This document shows, piece by piece, positions 7,490 to 16,143 of a DNA stretch of 64,000 nt. Source of the DNA: Anthropogastromicrobium aceti. Its GTDB lineage: Bacteria; Bacillota; Clostridia; Lachnospirales; Lachnospiraceae. The stretch is taken from NCBI RefSeq assembly GCF_025567095.1, contig NZ_JAOQJH010000011.1; one strand, written 5' to 3'. How positions within the stretch are numbered: position 1 is the first letter of the stretch; every line of letters begins with the position of its first letter. The translations under genes were made by a program, and so were the position numbers. Under the pieces are notes generated by a model. That model had not been told where the DNA came from, did not search any database, and saw only the letters and a list, made by a program, of their open reading frames with translations.

Positions 7490-8062
7490 ATGGGAATGCC
7501 GAAGGAGAAGACTACAAAATATGTCCTGTCCGAAGAACAGATCAGCAACATTGTAACTATTGCAGCTGGTGAAGGAGTTAAAGCATACAAGGAAGAACAC
7601 CAGAAAGCAGAGAAAGACAGACAGAGCCGCATTCTGAATAATGCAAAGGTACTGATTAAGAACTACAGGCGTTTTAAAAGCTTGTGTGAACAGTCGGTGT
7701 ATAAGATCGAAGATGCAGATGATCCAGATTTGAAAGATGTTTTGGAAATGATGCAAGGAAAATCGAGTAAAAATTATGAAATAATAAGCATCAAAGATCG
7801 AGTAGTAAGAACAAAAATAATAATGGATCATGTCGATGCAATGATTGCAGTGTTTAAAAAACAATGTGAAGTGTCGACAGACCCAGAAGAGCTGCGAAGA
7901 TACAGAGTTATTGATGGGCTGTATTTGGCAAAGGAACCGAAGAGTGTGAGGGATATCGTAGAAGAGGAATCAATTACGGTTTCCACCGTATACAGGGATG
8001 CTGAAAAAGCATTCAAGAAACTGGCAATATTATTTTTTGGGATAGATGGTGTAAAGCTTTAA
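7490..8062 (+). CDS. ArpU/RinA-like late transcription regulator
   Basis: 190 residues, ATG 7490 after AAGGAGGT. The C-terminal half (RYRVIDGLYLAKEPKSVRDI followed by EESITVSTVYRDAEKAFKKL) is a sigma-region-4-like helix-turn-helix. This is the arrangement of ArpU/RinA-type activators, which in Firmicutes phages sit immediately upstream of the packaging genes and switch on late transcription. A good promoter begins 34 bases after its stop. Family call is moderate to strong, mode of action is by analogy. Confidence 0.7.
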   Translation: MGMPKEKTTKYVLSEEQISNIVTIAAGEGVKAYKEEHQKAEKDRQSRILNNAKVLIKNYRRFKSLCEQSVYKIEDADDPDLKDVLEMMQGKSSKNYEIISIKDRVVRTKIIMDHVDAMIAVFKKQCEVSTDPEELRRYRVIDGLYLAKEPKSVRDIVEEESITVSTVYRDAEKAFKKLAILFFGIDGVKL

Positions 8063-8095
8063 GCCATTTAGACTAAGCGTGCGAAAAACATGCGA

Positions 8096-8124
8096 TTGAC
8101 ACGAAAATCGTTCCGATGTAATAT
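8096..8124 (+). promoter_or_regulatory. Promoter before the late operon
   Basis: TTGACA at 8096-8101, 17 bases, TAATAT at 8119-8124. It lies between the ArpU-like regulator and the HAD-like gene, so it may be the main late promoter. No perfect palindrome is present in its spacer. Confidence 0.65.
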
Positions 8125-8196
8125 GATAGAAACCGAACAACTCAAACAGACTCGGTACACCAGCTCTTCGAGATAAATAAAAAGGAGAATTTTATC

Positions 8197-8697
8197 ATGG
8201 AGAGAAAGAATACAGAAAAGAGAATTTGCTTATTGGATTTAAACTACACATTGGTTAGCAATCAGATGGAAACAAGAATGCTCAGACCATTTTCGAGAAG
8301 AATGCAGGGCGAAGAGTACCGTAGTGACCTTTTGGATGCTATCAAAGATGATTATGTTATCATTATTACGGCAAGACCAAACTATCAGCAGAAAGAAACA
8401 ATGGAGAATGTATTCAAGAAAACAGGTTGGAAGCCAGATGAGATGTACTTCAATGATATTGATGGGCAGCCGCCTGTATTTAAGGAGTCGGCGTTACGTC
8501 GCTTCGTTTTCCCAAAACATGGAACAGAGCCTACGCAGTATTACGCGGTAGAAAGTAATCCGAGAACCAGATCTATGTATGCAAAATACGGCATTAAGGC
8601 AGAACCATACGAAATGTTCATGAAGAATACAGAAAAAAAACGAGTACAAAAGGAACAGGAGCCTCAGCAGTTGTCTCTTTTTGATATGATGAAGTGA
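8197..8697 (+). CDS. HAD-like phage protein with C-terminal sliding-clamp motif
   Basis: 166 residues, ATG 8197 after AAGGAG. CLLDLNYTLV near residue 10 corresponds to HAD motif I (usually DxD; here Asp-Leu-Asn) and VIIITARPN near 50 to motif II, as in phage nucleotide or polynucleotide phosphatases. With Asn for the second Asp the activity could be altered. The last residues, QQLSLFDMMK, match the beta-clamp-binding consensus QLSLF, so the protein may be recruited to replicating DNA. Its position before the ParB/CmoA-like set hints at a link to DNA modification (inference). Confidence 0.65.
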   Translation: MERKNTEKRICLLDLNYTLVSNQMETRMLRPFSRRMQGEEYRSDLLDAIKDDYVIIITARPNYQQKETMENVFKKTGWKPDEMYFNDIDGQPPVFKESALRRFVFPKHGTEPTQYYAVESNPRTRSMYAKYGIKAEPYEMFMKNTEKKRVQKEQEPQQLSLFDMMK

Positions 8698-8715
8698 ATT
8701 TAAGATAAGCACGCA

Positions 8716-8750
8716 GCGGCACATCAGACAATATCTGGTGCGCCGCTTTT
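8716..8750 (+). terminator. Terminator or attenuator before the ParB-like operon
   Basis: 13-bp stem with one mismatch (GCGGC at 8716 pairs with GCCGC ending 8746), 5-base loop, then four T. A ribosome site and ATG 8774 follow closely, so it may attenuate rather than end transcription. Confidence 0.6.
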
Positions 8751-8773
8751 AAAATTTTTAAGGAGAATGTCAT

Positions 8774-9394
8774 ATGGAAACAAAAATTATGAAGTTGACA
8801 GACATACAACCTGCGGACTACAACCCAAGAGTAAAACTTACGGAAACAGACTTTGAATACAAAGCCTTAAAAACCAGTATTGATACGTTTGGTTTGGTTG
8901 TTCCACTTATAGTAAATAAAAAGACAGGAACCCTTATTAGCGGACACCAACGACTTAATGTCATGCTGAAAAATGGAATTGAAGAAACAGAAGTAGTTGT
9001 AGTTGATATGGAGCCTGAGAAAGAAAAAGCGCTATGCATTGCAATGAACAAAGTTTGCGGACAGTGGGACTATGGAATGTTGGCAGACATTATGGAGGAA
9101 CTGCGAAACTCCGAAATTGATACTGTAGCAACTGGATTTTCTGACAACGAGATCGCAGAACTTTTAGGAGAACTTCAAGAAGTAGATGCAGATATACCAG
9201 AAATAGATAGCGTAGATAAAAAAGAAGATACAGGAGACGGCGTACCTTGCATCGTTGGGGAGTATAAGTTTCGTATTCCAGATGCATCGTACAAAGATAT
9301 GATGGCAGATATCAGAGAAAAAGTTGGCTTTTCAAAAGAAATGGTTGAAAGCGAACTGCAAAGGAGGCTATTCAAATGCTTATCAAAACAGTAA
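8774..9394 (+). CDS. ParB-like nuclease-domain protein 1
   Basis: 206 residues, ATG 8774 with AAGGAG. ParB/sulfiredoxin fold: YNPR at 16-19 and SGHQR at 56-60, the nucleotide-binding motif. After about residue 130 an acidic linker leads to a small C-terminal domain. No helix-turn-helix of partition ParB is seen, so plasmid or chromosome partition is unlikely. In phages such domains accompany DNA methyltransferases. First of four overlapping genes (19-base overlap with the next); a role in DNA modification is inferred from context. Confidence 0.75.
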   Translation: METKIMKLTDIQPADYNPRVKLTETDFEYKALKTSIDTFGLVVPLIVNKKTGTLISGHQRLNVMLKNGIEETEVVVVDMEPEKEKALCIAMNKVCGQWDYGMLADIMEELRNSEIDTVATGFSDNEIAELLGELQEVDADIPEIDSVDKKEDTGDGVPCIVGEYKFRIPDASYKDMMADIREKVGFSKEMVESELQRRLFKCLSKQ

Positions 9395-9987
9395 AAATAA
9401 ATGAACTCCATGAAAGCGTATTCAATCCGAGAATTAAGCTTGATAAGTCATCAAAGGAATACCAGCAGATAGCAGATAGTGTGAAAAAGTTTGGATTTGT
9501 TGAACCTTTGGTTGTCAATGAACATAATATGTGCGTAATTGGCGGGCATCAGAGGTTGCAAATACTAAAGGATAGCGGAGTCACGCAAGTTGAATGCGTG
9601 ATGATTAACGAGATTGACCCTGAGCGAGAAAAAACGCTGTGTATTGCGTTGAATAAAATTAAAGGCGATTGGGATATGGAAAAGCTTGCACATCTTCTTG
9701 GGAGCGATGAAATATCTGCATTTCCGACTGGATTTGAAGAGGGAGAGGTTGATCTTGAAAAGTATTTAAAAGATACAACACCTGTAGAATTGATGGACGA
9801 GCCAGAAGATACGTTAGAAACGGAAACAGAAGAGAAAGAAACTGCAACGGTAATTAAGATAGGCGGCTTTTCGTTTACTGTAAAGGCAAAAGAATACTAT
9901 GCCTTGATAGATGATATTAGGGATAACGGAATCTTTGAACCGTCCGAGATTAAACTAGAGTTGCAAAGGAGGATTCTTAATGATTAA
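9376..9987 (+). CDS. ParB-like nuclease-domain protein 2
   Basis: 203 residues. Same architecture as the preceding protein: FNPR at 16-19, GGHQR at 56-60, a conserved ALNKIKGDWD segment, acidic linker, and a similar C-terminal end (LELQRR, compare ELQRR in protein 1). The two are tandem paralogues. Overlaps both neighbours (19 and 8 bases), so translation is coupled. The function may be recognition of DNA or nucleotide for the methyltransferase-like partner downstream (inference). Confidence 0.75.
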   Translation: MLIKTVKINELHESVFNPRIKLDKSSKEYQQIADSVKKFGFVEPLVVNEHNMCVIGGHQRLQILKDSGVTQVECVMINEIDPEREKTLCIALNKIKGDWDMEKLAHLLGSDEISAFPTGFEEGEVDLEKYLKDTTPVELMDEPEDTLETETEEKETATVIKIGGFSFTVKAKEYYALIDDIRDNGIFEPSEIKLELQRRILND

Positions 9988-11557
9988 GTTGGTACCAATA
10001 GGGGATGTGAAAGCATCTGAATACAATCCACGAAAAAATGACGAAAAACGTTTGAGATTAACGGAAATGAGTCTGCGCAAGTTGGGATTTTTACTGCCTA
10101 TTTACGCTGATACCAGCGGCGAGATATTATCAGGACACCAACGGCACTTTGCAGCAACAAGAATGGGGTTTACAAAGATTCCAGTACAGTATGTAAATAA
10201 TCTGGACCTTAATGAAAGAAAGACTGTAAATATTTTATTCAATAGAGCTACAAATGACCTGCAAAAACAGGATACCTGCGACAAGATCAAGAATCGCCTG
10301 TACAATATGGATATTCAAAGCATGTGCGAAACTTTGGATGATATAGCACCTGATTCGGAGGCTTCTTTCCCTTGCGTATACGCTTTGCACAGAGTGGATA
10401 CTGTTTCCCTTGCGAAGAAAAATCACAGAAGTTTTGATAGCCATATAGCGGCATTGGCAAAAACGCTGGAAAGAAGCGTAGGAAGTGCTATGCCAATCGT
10501 TATAGGGCAGGAAATGAATGTGGTTAATGGAATCGGAAGACTGCAAACAGCGGTTGAGTCAAATAGAAAGTTTGTTCAATGTGTGCAAGTTACAAAGGCA
10601 CAAGAAGAATTTTCGTCAGCTATGCTAAACTTACTGTCTATGGATTTCTCGATGGAATCAAGCTATGCAGATGTGCTTAGATACAACAGTTTTATGAGAG
10701 AACGCAATACCAGAGAAACAGATGAGAATGGTAACTGCGCACTAGGAGACGGATTCTTCAAGGGCTTGTTTCCTAAGAATAATGGCAGAGACTTTTTTAA
10801 GTTAGAAGGGGAAGCGTTAGAGGCGTGGAAGGGAAAATACGGAGATAAAATAGTAGACTTTGGAGCTGGAAAGCTGAATAACACTAGAACATTGAGAAAT
10901 GCTGGTGTGTACGTGTCGGCGTTTGAACCGTATTTTGTTACTAGCGGTGATGAGATTCATAAAGAAAAGAGCTTAGAAATCGCAAGCAAATTTCTTGATG
11001 AAGTGGAAAGTGGCATACAGTATACATCAGTATTTATATCAAGCGTGTTCAACTCAGTCCCTTTCATGGCAGACAGAATAAAAATAGCGTACATTGCAGC
11101 GGCTTTATGTACACCAACGGGGCGTGTGGTGTGCTGGTGCCAGAGTAACGAATCACAACAATTTGTGATCACAAAAAAACATAGTGTCACAAACAATGCT
11201 CGATTGACATTTGACTTGGATTACGAGCCAAATACTGTGTTGGGGGATATATCAAAACATCCCAAAGTGCAAAAAGGGCATACGTCAGGGGAAATGCAAG
11301 ATATATTTCAGAGAAGTTTTAGAAGTATTGACCGCCTTGAAATGATAGGAAAATTTTGGTACTTGGAAGCGACAAAACCAAAATTAGACCTTGAAAAGCT
11401 GGGAGAAGCCCTAGAGTTTGAATTTAATCTACCATACCCGGACGGAACCACAATGGGACTGTCAGAAAGAGCGAGACAAGCGTTTGAAAAGAGACTGGGA
11501 ATCACTATTCCAAGAAAGGAGAAAGCTGAACATGGGGAATCAGGAAAGCAGAGTTGA
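9980..11557 (+). CDS. Double ParB-like domain fused to a SAM-methyltransferase-like domain
   Basis: 525 residues in three parts. Residues 1-90: ParB-like domain (YNPR, SGHQR at 51-55). Residues 132-205: a second, degenerate ParB-like domain (TVSLAKKNHRSF, then NGIGR in place of GHQR). Residues about 280-470: a Rossmann methyltransferase-like domain with motif I IVDFGAGKLNNT (291-302) and an acidic residue at the end of strand 2 (FEPY, 315-318). No DPPY or cytosine PC motif is evident, so it is not an ordinary DNA amino- or C5-methylase. Overlaps the CmoA-like gene by 26 bases. A DNA-modifying transferase is a reasonable but unproven reading. Confidence 0.7.
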   Translation: MIKLVPIGDVKASEYNPRKNDEKRLRLTEMSLRKLGFLLPIYADTSGEILSGHQRHFAATRMGFTKIPVQYVNNLDLNERKTVNILFNRATNDLQKQDTCDKIKNRLYNMDIQSMCETLDDIAPDSEASFPCVYALHRVDTVSLAKKNHRSFDSHIAALAKTLERSVGSAMPIVIGQEMNVVNGIGRLQTAVESNRKFVQCVQVTKAQEEFSSAMLNLLSMDFSMESSYADVLRYNSFMRERNTRETDENGNCALGDGFFKGLFPKNNGRDFFKLEGEALEAWKGKYGDKIVDFGAGKLNNTRTLRNAGVYVSAFEPYFVTSGDEIHKEKSLEIASKFLDEVESGIQYTSVFISSVFNSVPFMADRIKIAYIAAALCTPTGRVVCWCQSNESQQFVITKKHSVTNNARLTFDLDYEPNTVLGDISKHPKVQKGHTSGEMQDIFQRSFRSIDRLEMIGKFWYLEATKPKLDLEKLGEALEFEFNLPYPDGTTMGLSERARQAFEKRLGITIPRKEKAEHGESGKQS

Positions 11558-12254
11558 TAATGTAATACCAAAACAGAAATGGGAATTTAATGCAGATGTG
11601 GCAAACTGCTTTGCGAATATGCTGGAACGTAGTATACCAGATTACAGAAGCATGAGAAGTCTGGTATACGAGCTGGGTGAAAAATTCATTAAGTCGGATA
11701 CGATCATAACAGATATAGGTTGCAGTACAGGGCTTGCGGTTGAACCATTTTTTAAAAAACATGGCGATGACAACACCTATTTTTTGTGTGACAACTCTGA
11801 GGCTATGATTGAGGTATGCAAAGATAAGTTTTTGGTAGGCATAGCAAATGGATATGTCGAACTTGTCAATGGCAATTTTTATGAAATACAGATGCGAAAA
11901 AATCAAAGCCTTGTGTTATCAATATTGTCTATGCAGTTTATGCCAACGGCCTACCGACAAAACATGATAAACACTATCTACAATTCACTTAACACCGGAG
12001 GTGCATTTATTTTTGTGGAAAAAATAATCGCGGATGAAGGGACGGATGATCTAAATGTGGACCTGTATTACCAGATGAAAAGAGAAAATGGCTATACGGA
12101 CGAAAAAATTATGCAAAAACGGAAAAGTCTTGAAAATGTATTATCTCCATTAAAAGCCGAGTGGAACGTAGACATGCTGCACGAGGCAGGGTTCAAAAAG
12201 GTAGACATGTTTTGGAGATGCCTTAATTTTTGTGGGTGGGTTGCTATCAAATAG
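11532..12254 (+). CDS. cmoA: CmoA-like carboxy-S-adenosylmethionine synthase in a phage operon
   Basis: 240 residues from ATG 11532 (AAAGGAG upstream). Alignment from memory with E. coli CmoA (247 residues) runs end to end: W-x-F near 17, RS-x-P-x-Y at 33-38, D-x-GCS-x-G at 61-67, DNS-x-AMIE at 87-94, MQF at 134-136, MKRENGY at 182-188, QKR-x2-LENV at 195-203, FWRC-x-NF near 227. CmoA converts SAM and prephenate to carboxy-SAM; Arg199 of E. coli CmoA contacts the new carboxylate and is matched here by Arg197. No CmoB is in the window, and cmo5U tRNA synthesis via CmoAB is a proteobacterial pathway, so a phage-specific carboxymethyl transfer is suggested (inference). Confidence 0.8.
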   Translation: MGNQESRVDNVIPKQKWEFNADVANCFANMLERSIPDYRSMRSLVYELGEKFIKSDTIITDIGCSTGLAVEPFFKKHGDDNTYFLCDNSEAMIEVCKDKFLVGIANGYVELVNGNFYEIQMRKNQSLVLSILSMQFMPTAYRQNMINTIYNSLNTGGAFIFVEKIIADEGTDDLNVDLYYQMKRENGYTDEKIMQKRKSLENVLSPLKAEWNVDMLHEAGFKKVDMFWRCLNFCGWVAIK

Positions 12255-12286
12255 GGAAGCAATCGCTCAAAAGGAGGTAGGCTGAT

Positions 12287-12772
12287 ATGTCCAAAGACAG
12301 AGAAGAAATATGGGAACGCCAACCGGGAGAATCCGCACAGGCATTCGAGGCATTTAAAATCTACCGAGATTTGGGACTTAAAAGATCAAATCAGAAAGTC
12401 TGCGAGGAGTTGTCAAAAAGTAGGCAACTTATTTCACGTTGGAAATTGGCTTGGAATTGGGACGAACGAGCGCGAGCTTATGATAATGATTTAGAAAAAA
12501 AAGCTCACAGGGAAGCGGTCAAAAATTTAAAGGATATGACAAGCCGCCATATAAAAATCTCAGTGCAGTTGCAGCAAAAAGCATTGGAAGCATTGCTTCT
12601 AATGGATGCTAAGGACATGTCACCTAGAGATATTAGAGAATATATAAAACTGGCAACCGATCTTGAACGCATGAATAGAGCGTCTGCTGCCATGGAAAAA
12701 GAAAATGACACAGATGAGGCAACTTCTGTTGATATTTATATGCCAGAGAAGGAGGAGGACATCAACGAGTAG
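12287..12772 (+). CDS. terS: Terminase small subunit
   Basis: 161 residues, ATG 12287 after AAAGGAGGT. Starts with a helix-turn-helix region (about 33-57: NQKVCEELSKSRQLISRWK, then the typical WNWDERARAYD) that recognises phage DNA, followed by a helical oligomerisation region and an acidic tail. It sits immediately upstream of the large subunit, as usual. Confidence 0.85.
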   Translation: MSKDREEIWERQPGESAQAFEAFKIYRDLGLKRSNQKVCEELSKSRQLISRWKLAWNWDERARAYDNDLEKKAHREAVKNLKDMTSRHIKISVQLQQKALEALLLMDAKDMSPRDIREYIKLATDLERMNRASAAMEKENDTDEATSVDIYMPEKEEDINE

Positions 12773-12779
12773 AGTTATA

Positions 12780-14165
12780 ATGCCACAAAAAGGACCGCAA
12801 GAGAAATTTCTTGCTACAAGCGCTGATATAGCGATATATGGCGGTGCAGCTGGAGGCGGCAAAACGTATGCACTCTTAATGGAGCCGTTACGGTACATAT
12901 ATACAAAAGGATATCGAGCTGTTATATTTCGCAGAAGCTACACACAAATAAATGCCTCTGGCGGCCTATGGGATGAAAGCACAAGCATGTATTTGGGCAT
13001 TCGTGGAGCCATACCTAAAAAAAGTCCGAAGTATCACTGGAGCTTTGCAAAAAAATCAATTCTCTATTTTGATTATCTAGGAAGGGATGAAGATTTAAAC
13101 AGGTGGCAGGGTTCGCAGATAGCATTTATAGGTTTTGATGAACTGACGCATTTTTCTGAGCGCCAGTTTTTTTATATGCTATCTCGAAATCGCTCCACTT
13201 GCGGAGTTAAGCCATATGTCAGGGCTACTTGCAATCCTGATGCTGATTCGTGGGTAGCAAAGTTTATAGCGTGGTGGATAGACCCTGATACTGGTTATCC
13301 GATAAAAACGCGCAGCGGAAAAATTCGTTATATGGTAAGGATTAAAGACGAGATTATATGGGGAAATACAAAGGAAGAACTTGTTGAACAGGGCATAGAT
13401 GAAACAAATATCAAGTCTGTAACTTTTATTGCAAGCACATTGCAAGATAATAAGATTTTGATGGAAAAAGATCCCGGATACCTTGCAAACTTAAAAGCAC
13501 TTACAATCGTTGATCAGGAAAGGCTCCTCAATGGTAACTGGAAGATCAAGGCCGCGGCTGGCTTGTATTTCAAGAGAACACAGGTGGGTGAGATGCTTGA
13601 ACAACTTCCTAATGACATTATCAAGTGGGCGCGAGGATGGGACCTTGCTGCTACCAGTGAAGATGAAAAAGGCGATCCAGCTTATACAGCAGGTGTCATA
13701 ATCGGAAAGAGGAAAAACGGAAGATATGTTGTAGCTGATGTTATCAACAAGAGGCTGTCAGCATCGGAAGTAAGAAATCTTGTCAAGATGACGGCACAAG
13801 CTGATAAGGCAAAATACAAACGGATCACAGAACGCTTACCGCAAGACCCTGGACAAGCAGGAAAGGAGCAGGCACAAAGCTATGTCAAAATGCTTGCAGG
13901 TTTCAATGTCAAGGTTATCCCAGAGAGCGGAGACAAGGTTACAAGAGCGGAACCATTCGCGGCACAGTGGCAAGCAGGAAATGTGGATGTACTTATAGCT
14001 GATTGGAATGAAATGTATTTCAATCAGCTTGAATCGTTCCCAGAATCAAAATTCAAGGATATGGTTGACGCAAGCTCAAATGCATTCTCAGAGATTGAGA
14101 GCGGCGTAACATATTCAACCCCGTCCAATGACAGCTCACTCGGAAAGAAAAGCTATTGGACGTAA
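12780..14165 (+). CDS. terL: Terminase large subunit
   Basis: 461 residues from ATG 12780, eight bases after the small-subunit stop; upstream in-frame codons read through the small-subunit gene and are unlikely. Walker A-like GGAAGGGKTYALL at about 24-36, Walker B IAFIGFDELTHF near 118-129, and a C-terminal RNase-H-like nuclease region starting with GWDLAAT. ATP-driven packaging motor and headful or site-specific nuclease. Confidence 0.93.
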   Translation: MPQKGPQEKFLATSADIAIYGGAAGGGKTYALLMEPLRYIYTKGYRAVIFRRSYTQINASGGLWDESTSMYLGIRGAIPKKSPKYHWSFAKKSILYFDYLGRDEDLNRWQGSQIAFIGFDELTHFSERQFFYMLSRNRSTCGVKPYVRATCNPDADSWVAKFIAWWIDPDTGYPIKTRSGKIRYMVRIKDEIIWGNTKEELVEQGIDETNIKSVTFIASTLQDNKILMEKDPGYLANLKALTIVDQERLLNGNWKIKAAAGLYFKRTQVGEMLEQLPNDIIKWARGWDLAATSEDEKGDPAYTAGVIIGKRKNGRYVVADVINKRLSASEVRNLVKMTAQADKAKYKRITERLPQDPGQAGKEQAQSYVKMLAGFNVKVIPESGDKVTRAEPFAAQWQAGNVDVLIADWNEMYFNQLESFPESKFKDMVDASSNAFSEIESGVTYSTPSNDSSLGKKSYWT

Positions 14166-14186
14166 TAGAAAGAGGTGAAAGAAAAA

Positions 14187-14480
14187 ATGAATGCAGATAA
14201 AACAGCTGCAACATCAAGCGCCATTGCAAGTATGGGTGGCTATGGATGTGCGAAGTATGAAAACACAGATGAAAAAAAGTATTCTGCAAGTGGAGATACT
14301 TTTATTTCTGTTATTCAAGCATATGAAGAAACCGTGATAGGGACAGTTGATTCCTACTGGGATGCACCTACGAGTGTTGATGATCTTGTGATTCCAGCAG
14401 GACAATGTCTGTATCTGAAAGCTAAGAGCGTTACAATTAAAAGCGGATACGGAGTCTTATATTACGAAATTGCCACATAA
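14187..14480 (+). CDS. Small phage protein, unknown
   Basis: 97 residues from ATG 14187 (AGAGGTG about 10 bases before), preferred to the GTG at 14175, which overlaps that ribosome site. Beta-rich with Gly/Ser/Thr; could be a small virion or decoration protein because of its place between terminase and portal, but no family is recognised. Confidence 0.6.
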   Translation: MNADKTAATSSAIASMGGYGCAKYENTDEKKYSASGDTFISVIQAYEETVIGTVDSYWDAPTSVDDLVIPAGQCLYLKAKSVTIKSGYGVLYYEIAT

Positions 14481-14494
14481 CAGGAGGAGAGAAA

Positions 14495-14743
14495 ATGGCA
14501 CTATCATTAAGCATAAATAACAGAAACGGTCCGGGAGGAAATGGCAGGCAGAGAAACGCAAGAATCTGCGTTGCAACAGCAGGAGTTGCATATAGTGCGC
14601 AGCACAAGGTTTGTGGTACATCTGTTTTGCCTTCCAACCCAGCAGTAGGCAAGATTGCAGAAATTGCAATCACACTAGTCTGTATTGGAAATGGAGCGGT
14701 ATACAAGAACCCTATCTGTGGTAGGAAAAGGGGGCTGATGTAA
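14495..14743 (+). CDS. Small phage protein, unknown
   Basis: 82 residues, ATG 14495 after CAGGAGGAG. Gly/Asn-rich start (NNRNGPGGNGRQRN), hydrophobic middle, no clear domain. Its stop overlaps the portal ATG (TAATG). Function unknown. Confidence 0.55.
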   Translation: MALSLSINNRNGPGGNGRQRNARICVATAGVAYSAQHKVCGTSVLPSNPAVGKIAEIAITLVCIGNGAVYKNPICGRKRGLM

Positions 14744-16143
14744 TGCAGAAAGAAATTGGACGCATTGGTCAGAGAAGGTTCGGCGGCATAGTCTATGAAG
14801 AGTTTCTACCGGAGTTGAGGGGAAGCAAAGGCATTGAGATATACAAGGAGATGTCTGAGAACGATGATGTTGTCGGAGCGATCCTATATGCCATTGAAAT
14901 GCTTGTAAGGCAGACCAAATGGAATGTTGAACCGGGAGGCAGTACGGCAAAAGACAAGGAAGCTGCTGAGTTTGTCGAGTCCTGCATGGATGATATGCAG
15001 AATACATGGGTGGATACAATATCTGAAATACTATCGTTTCTTACCTATGGGTGGAGCTATCATGAAATTGTATATAAGCGCAGAATGGGAAACACAGCAG
15101 ACACCAGAACGAGAAGCAAGTACAGTGACGGGCTTATCGGATGGGCGAAGCTTCCGATAAGAGCGCAGGAAACCTTGTATCAATGGGAGTATGACGAGAA
15201 TGATAATCTTACGGGTATGACGCAGATGCCACCCCCAGACTATGGCTTGCTTACGATCCCACTAAGCAAAGCACTTCTATTCCGTACCAAGTCGAGAAAG
15301 GACAACCCGGAAGGGCGAAGCATACTGCGAAACGCATACCGATCATGGCATTTTAAAAGGCGTATACAGGAAATTGAGGGCATTGGAATTGAAAGGGATC
15401 TTGCAGGACTTCCGGTTATGTATGCACCGGAAGGAATGGACATCTGGCATGATGATGATGATACCAAAAAAATACTCGTAAGGCTTGAGGAAATGGTGCG
15501 AGGAGTCAGGCGAGATGAAATGGAAGGACTTGTGCTTCCACACGGGTTTGAGATGAAGCTGCTGAGTTCTGGTGGAACAAGGCAGTTTGACACAAATGCA
15601 ATCATAGATAGATACGATACAAGAATTGCAATGACGGTTCTTGCTGATTTCATTTTTTTAGGGCATCAGCAGAACGGTTCGTGGGCATTAAGCTCCGATA
15701 AAACGGAGCTTTTCGCTATGGCATGTGGAGCATATCTGGATATTATTGCAGAAACGTTCAATAGCCAAGGCATCCCAAGCTTGATTGACATTAACGGCGA
15801 TCATTTCAAGGGCATCACAGGCTATCCAACATTGACTCATGGAGATATCGAAGATGCTGATATTCAGAAGGTATCGACATATATCAAGGATATGGTTGGT
15901 ATCGGAGTTCTTATTCCAGATGATGGATTGGAGGACTACATAAGGCAGATTGGCAACTTGCCAGAAAGAGTTGAAAGCAATGACAACGCGAGAAGAACGC
16001 CCGAGGCAAGACAGTATCAGCAAGAACAGAATCAGCCGCCAGAACCCGAGACAGCCGCAGGAACGAGTTCAAAAGAAAAAGGCGAGGAAATCCCCGACAG
16101 TGTAGTAGAAGCCGCCAAAAAGCGACTGGGGAGGCTAGAATGA
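14743..16143 (+). CDS. Phage portal protein
   Basis: 466 residues. Portal of the Mu-like/DUF935-type group: ENDDVVGAILYAIEMLV near 40, YGWSYHEIVYKRR near 102, and the SILRNAYRSWHFKRRIQEI wing segment near 185. Forms the dodecameric entry ring at one capsid vertex. Overlaps the MuF gene by 4 bases, the usual portal-MuF coupling. Confidence 0.88.
   Translation: MQKEIGRIGQRRFGGIVYEEFLPELRGSKGIEIYKEMSENDDVVGAILYAIEMLVRQTKWNVEPGGSTAKDKEAAEFVESCMDDMQNTWVDTISEILSFLTYGWSYHEIVYKRRMGNTADTRTRSKYSDGLIGWAKLPIRAQETLYQWEYDENDNLTGMTQMPPPDYGLLTIPLSKALLFRTKSRKDNPEGRSILRNAYRSWHFKRRIQEIEGIGIERDLAGLPVMYAPEGMDIWHDDDDTKKILVRLEEMVRGVRRDEMEGLVLPHGFEMKLLSSGGTRQFDTNAIIDRYDTRIAMTVLADFIFLGHQQNGSWALSSDKTELFAMACGAYLDIIAETFNSQGIPSLIDINGDHFKGITGYPTLTHGDIEDADIQKVSTYIKDMVGIGVLIPDDGLEDYIRQIGNLPERVESNDNARRTPEARQYQQEQNQPPEPETAAGTSSKEKGEEIPDSVVEAAKKRLGRLE

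Noticed and set aside
8774..11557. ParB-like genes as a plasmid/prophage partition system
   Set aside because: No ParA ATPase, no helix-turn-helix DNA-binding domain, and location in the late operon before terminase.
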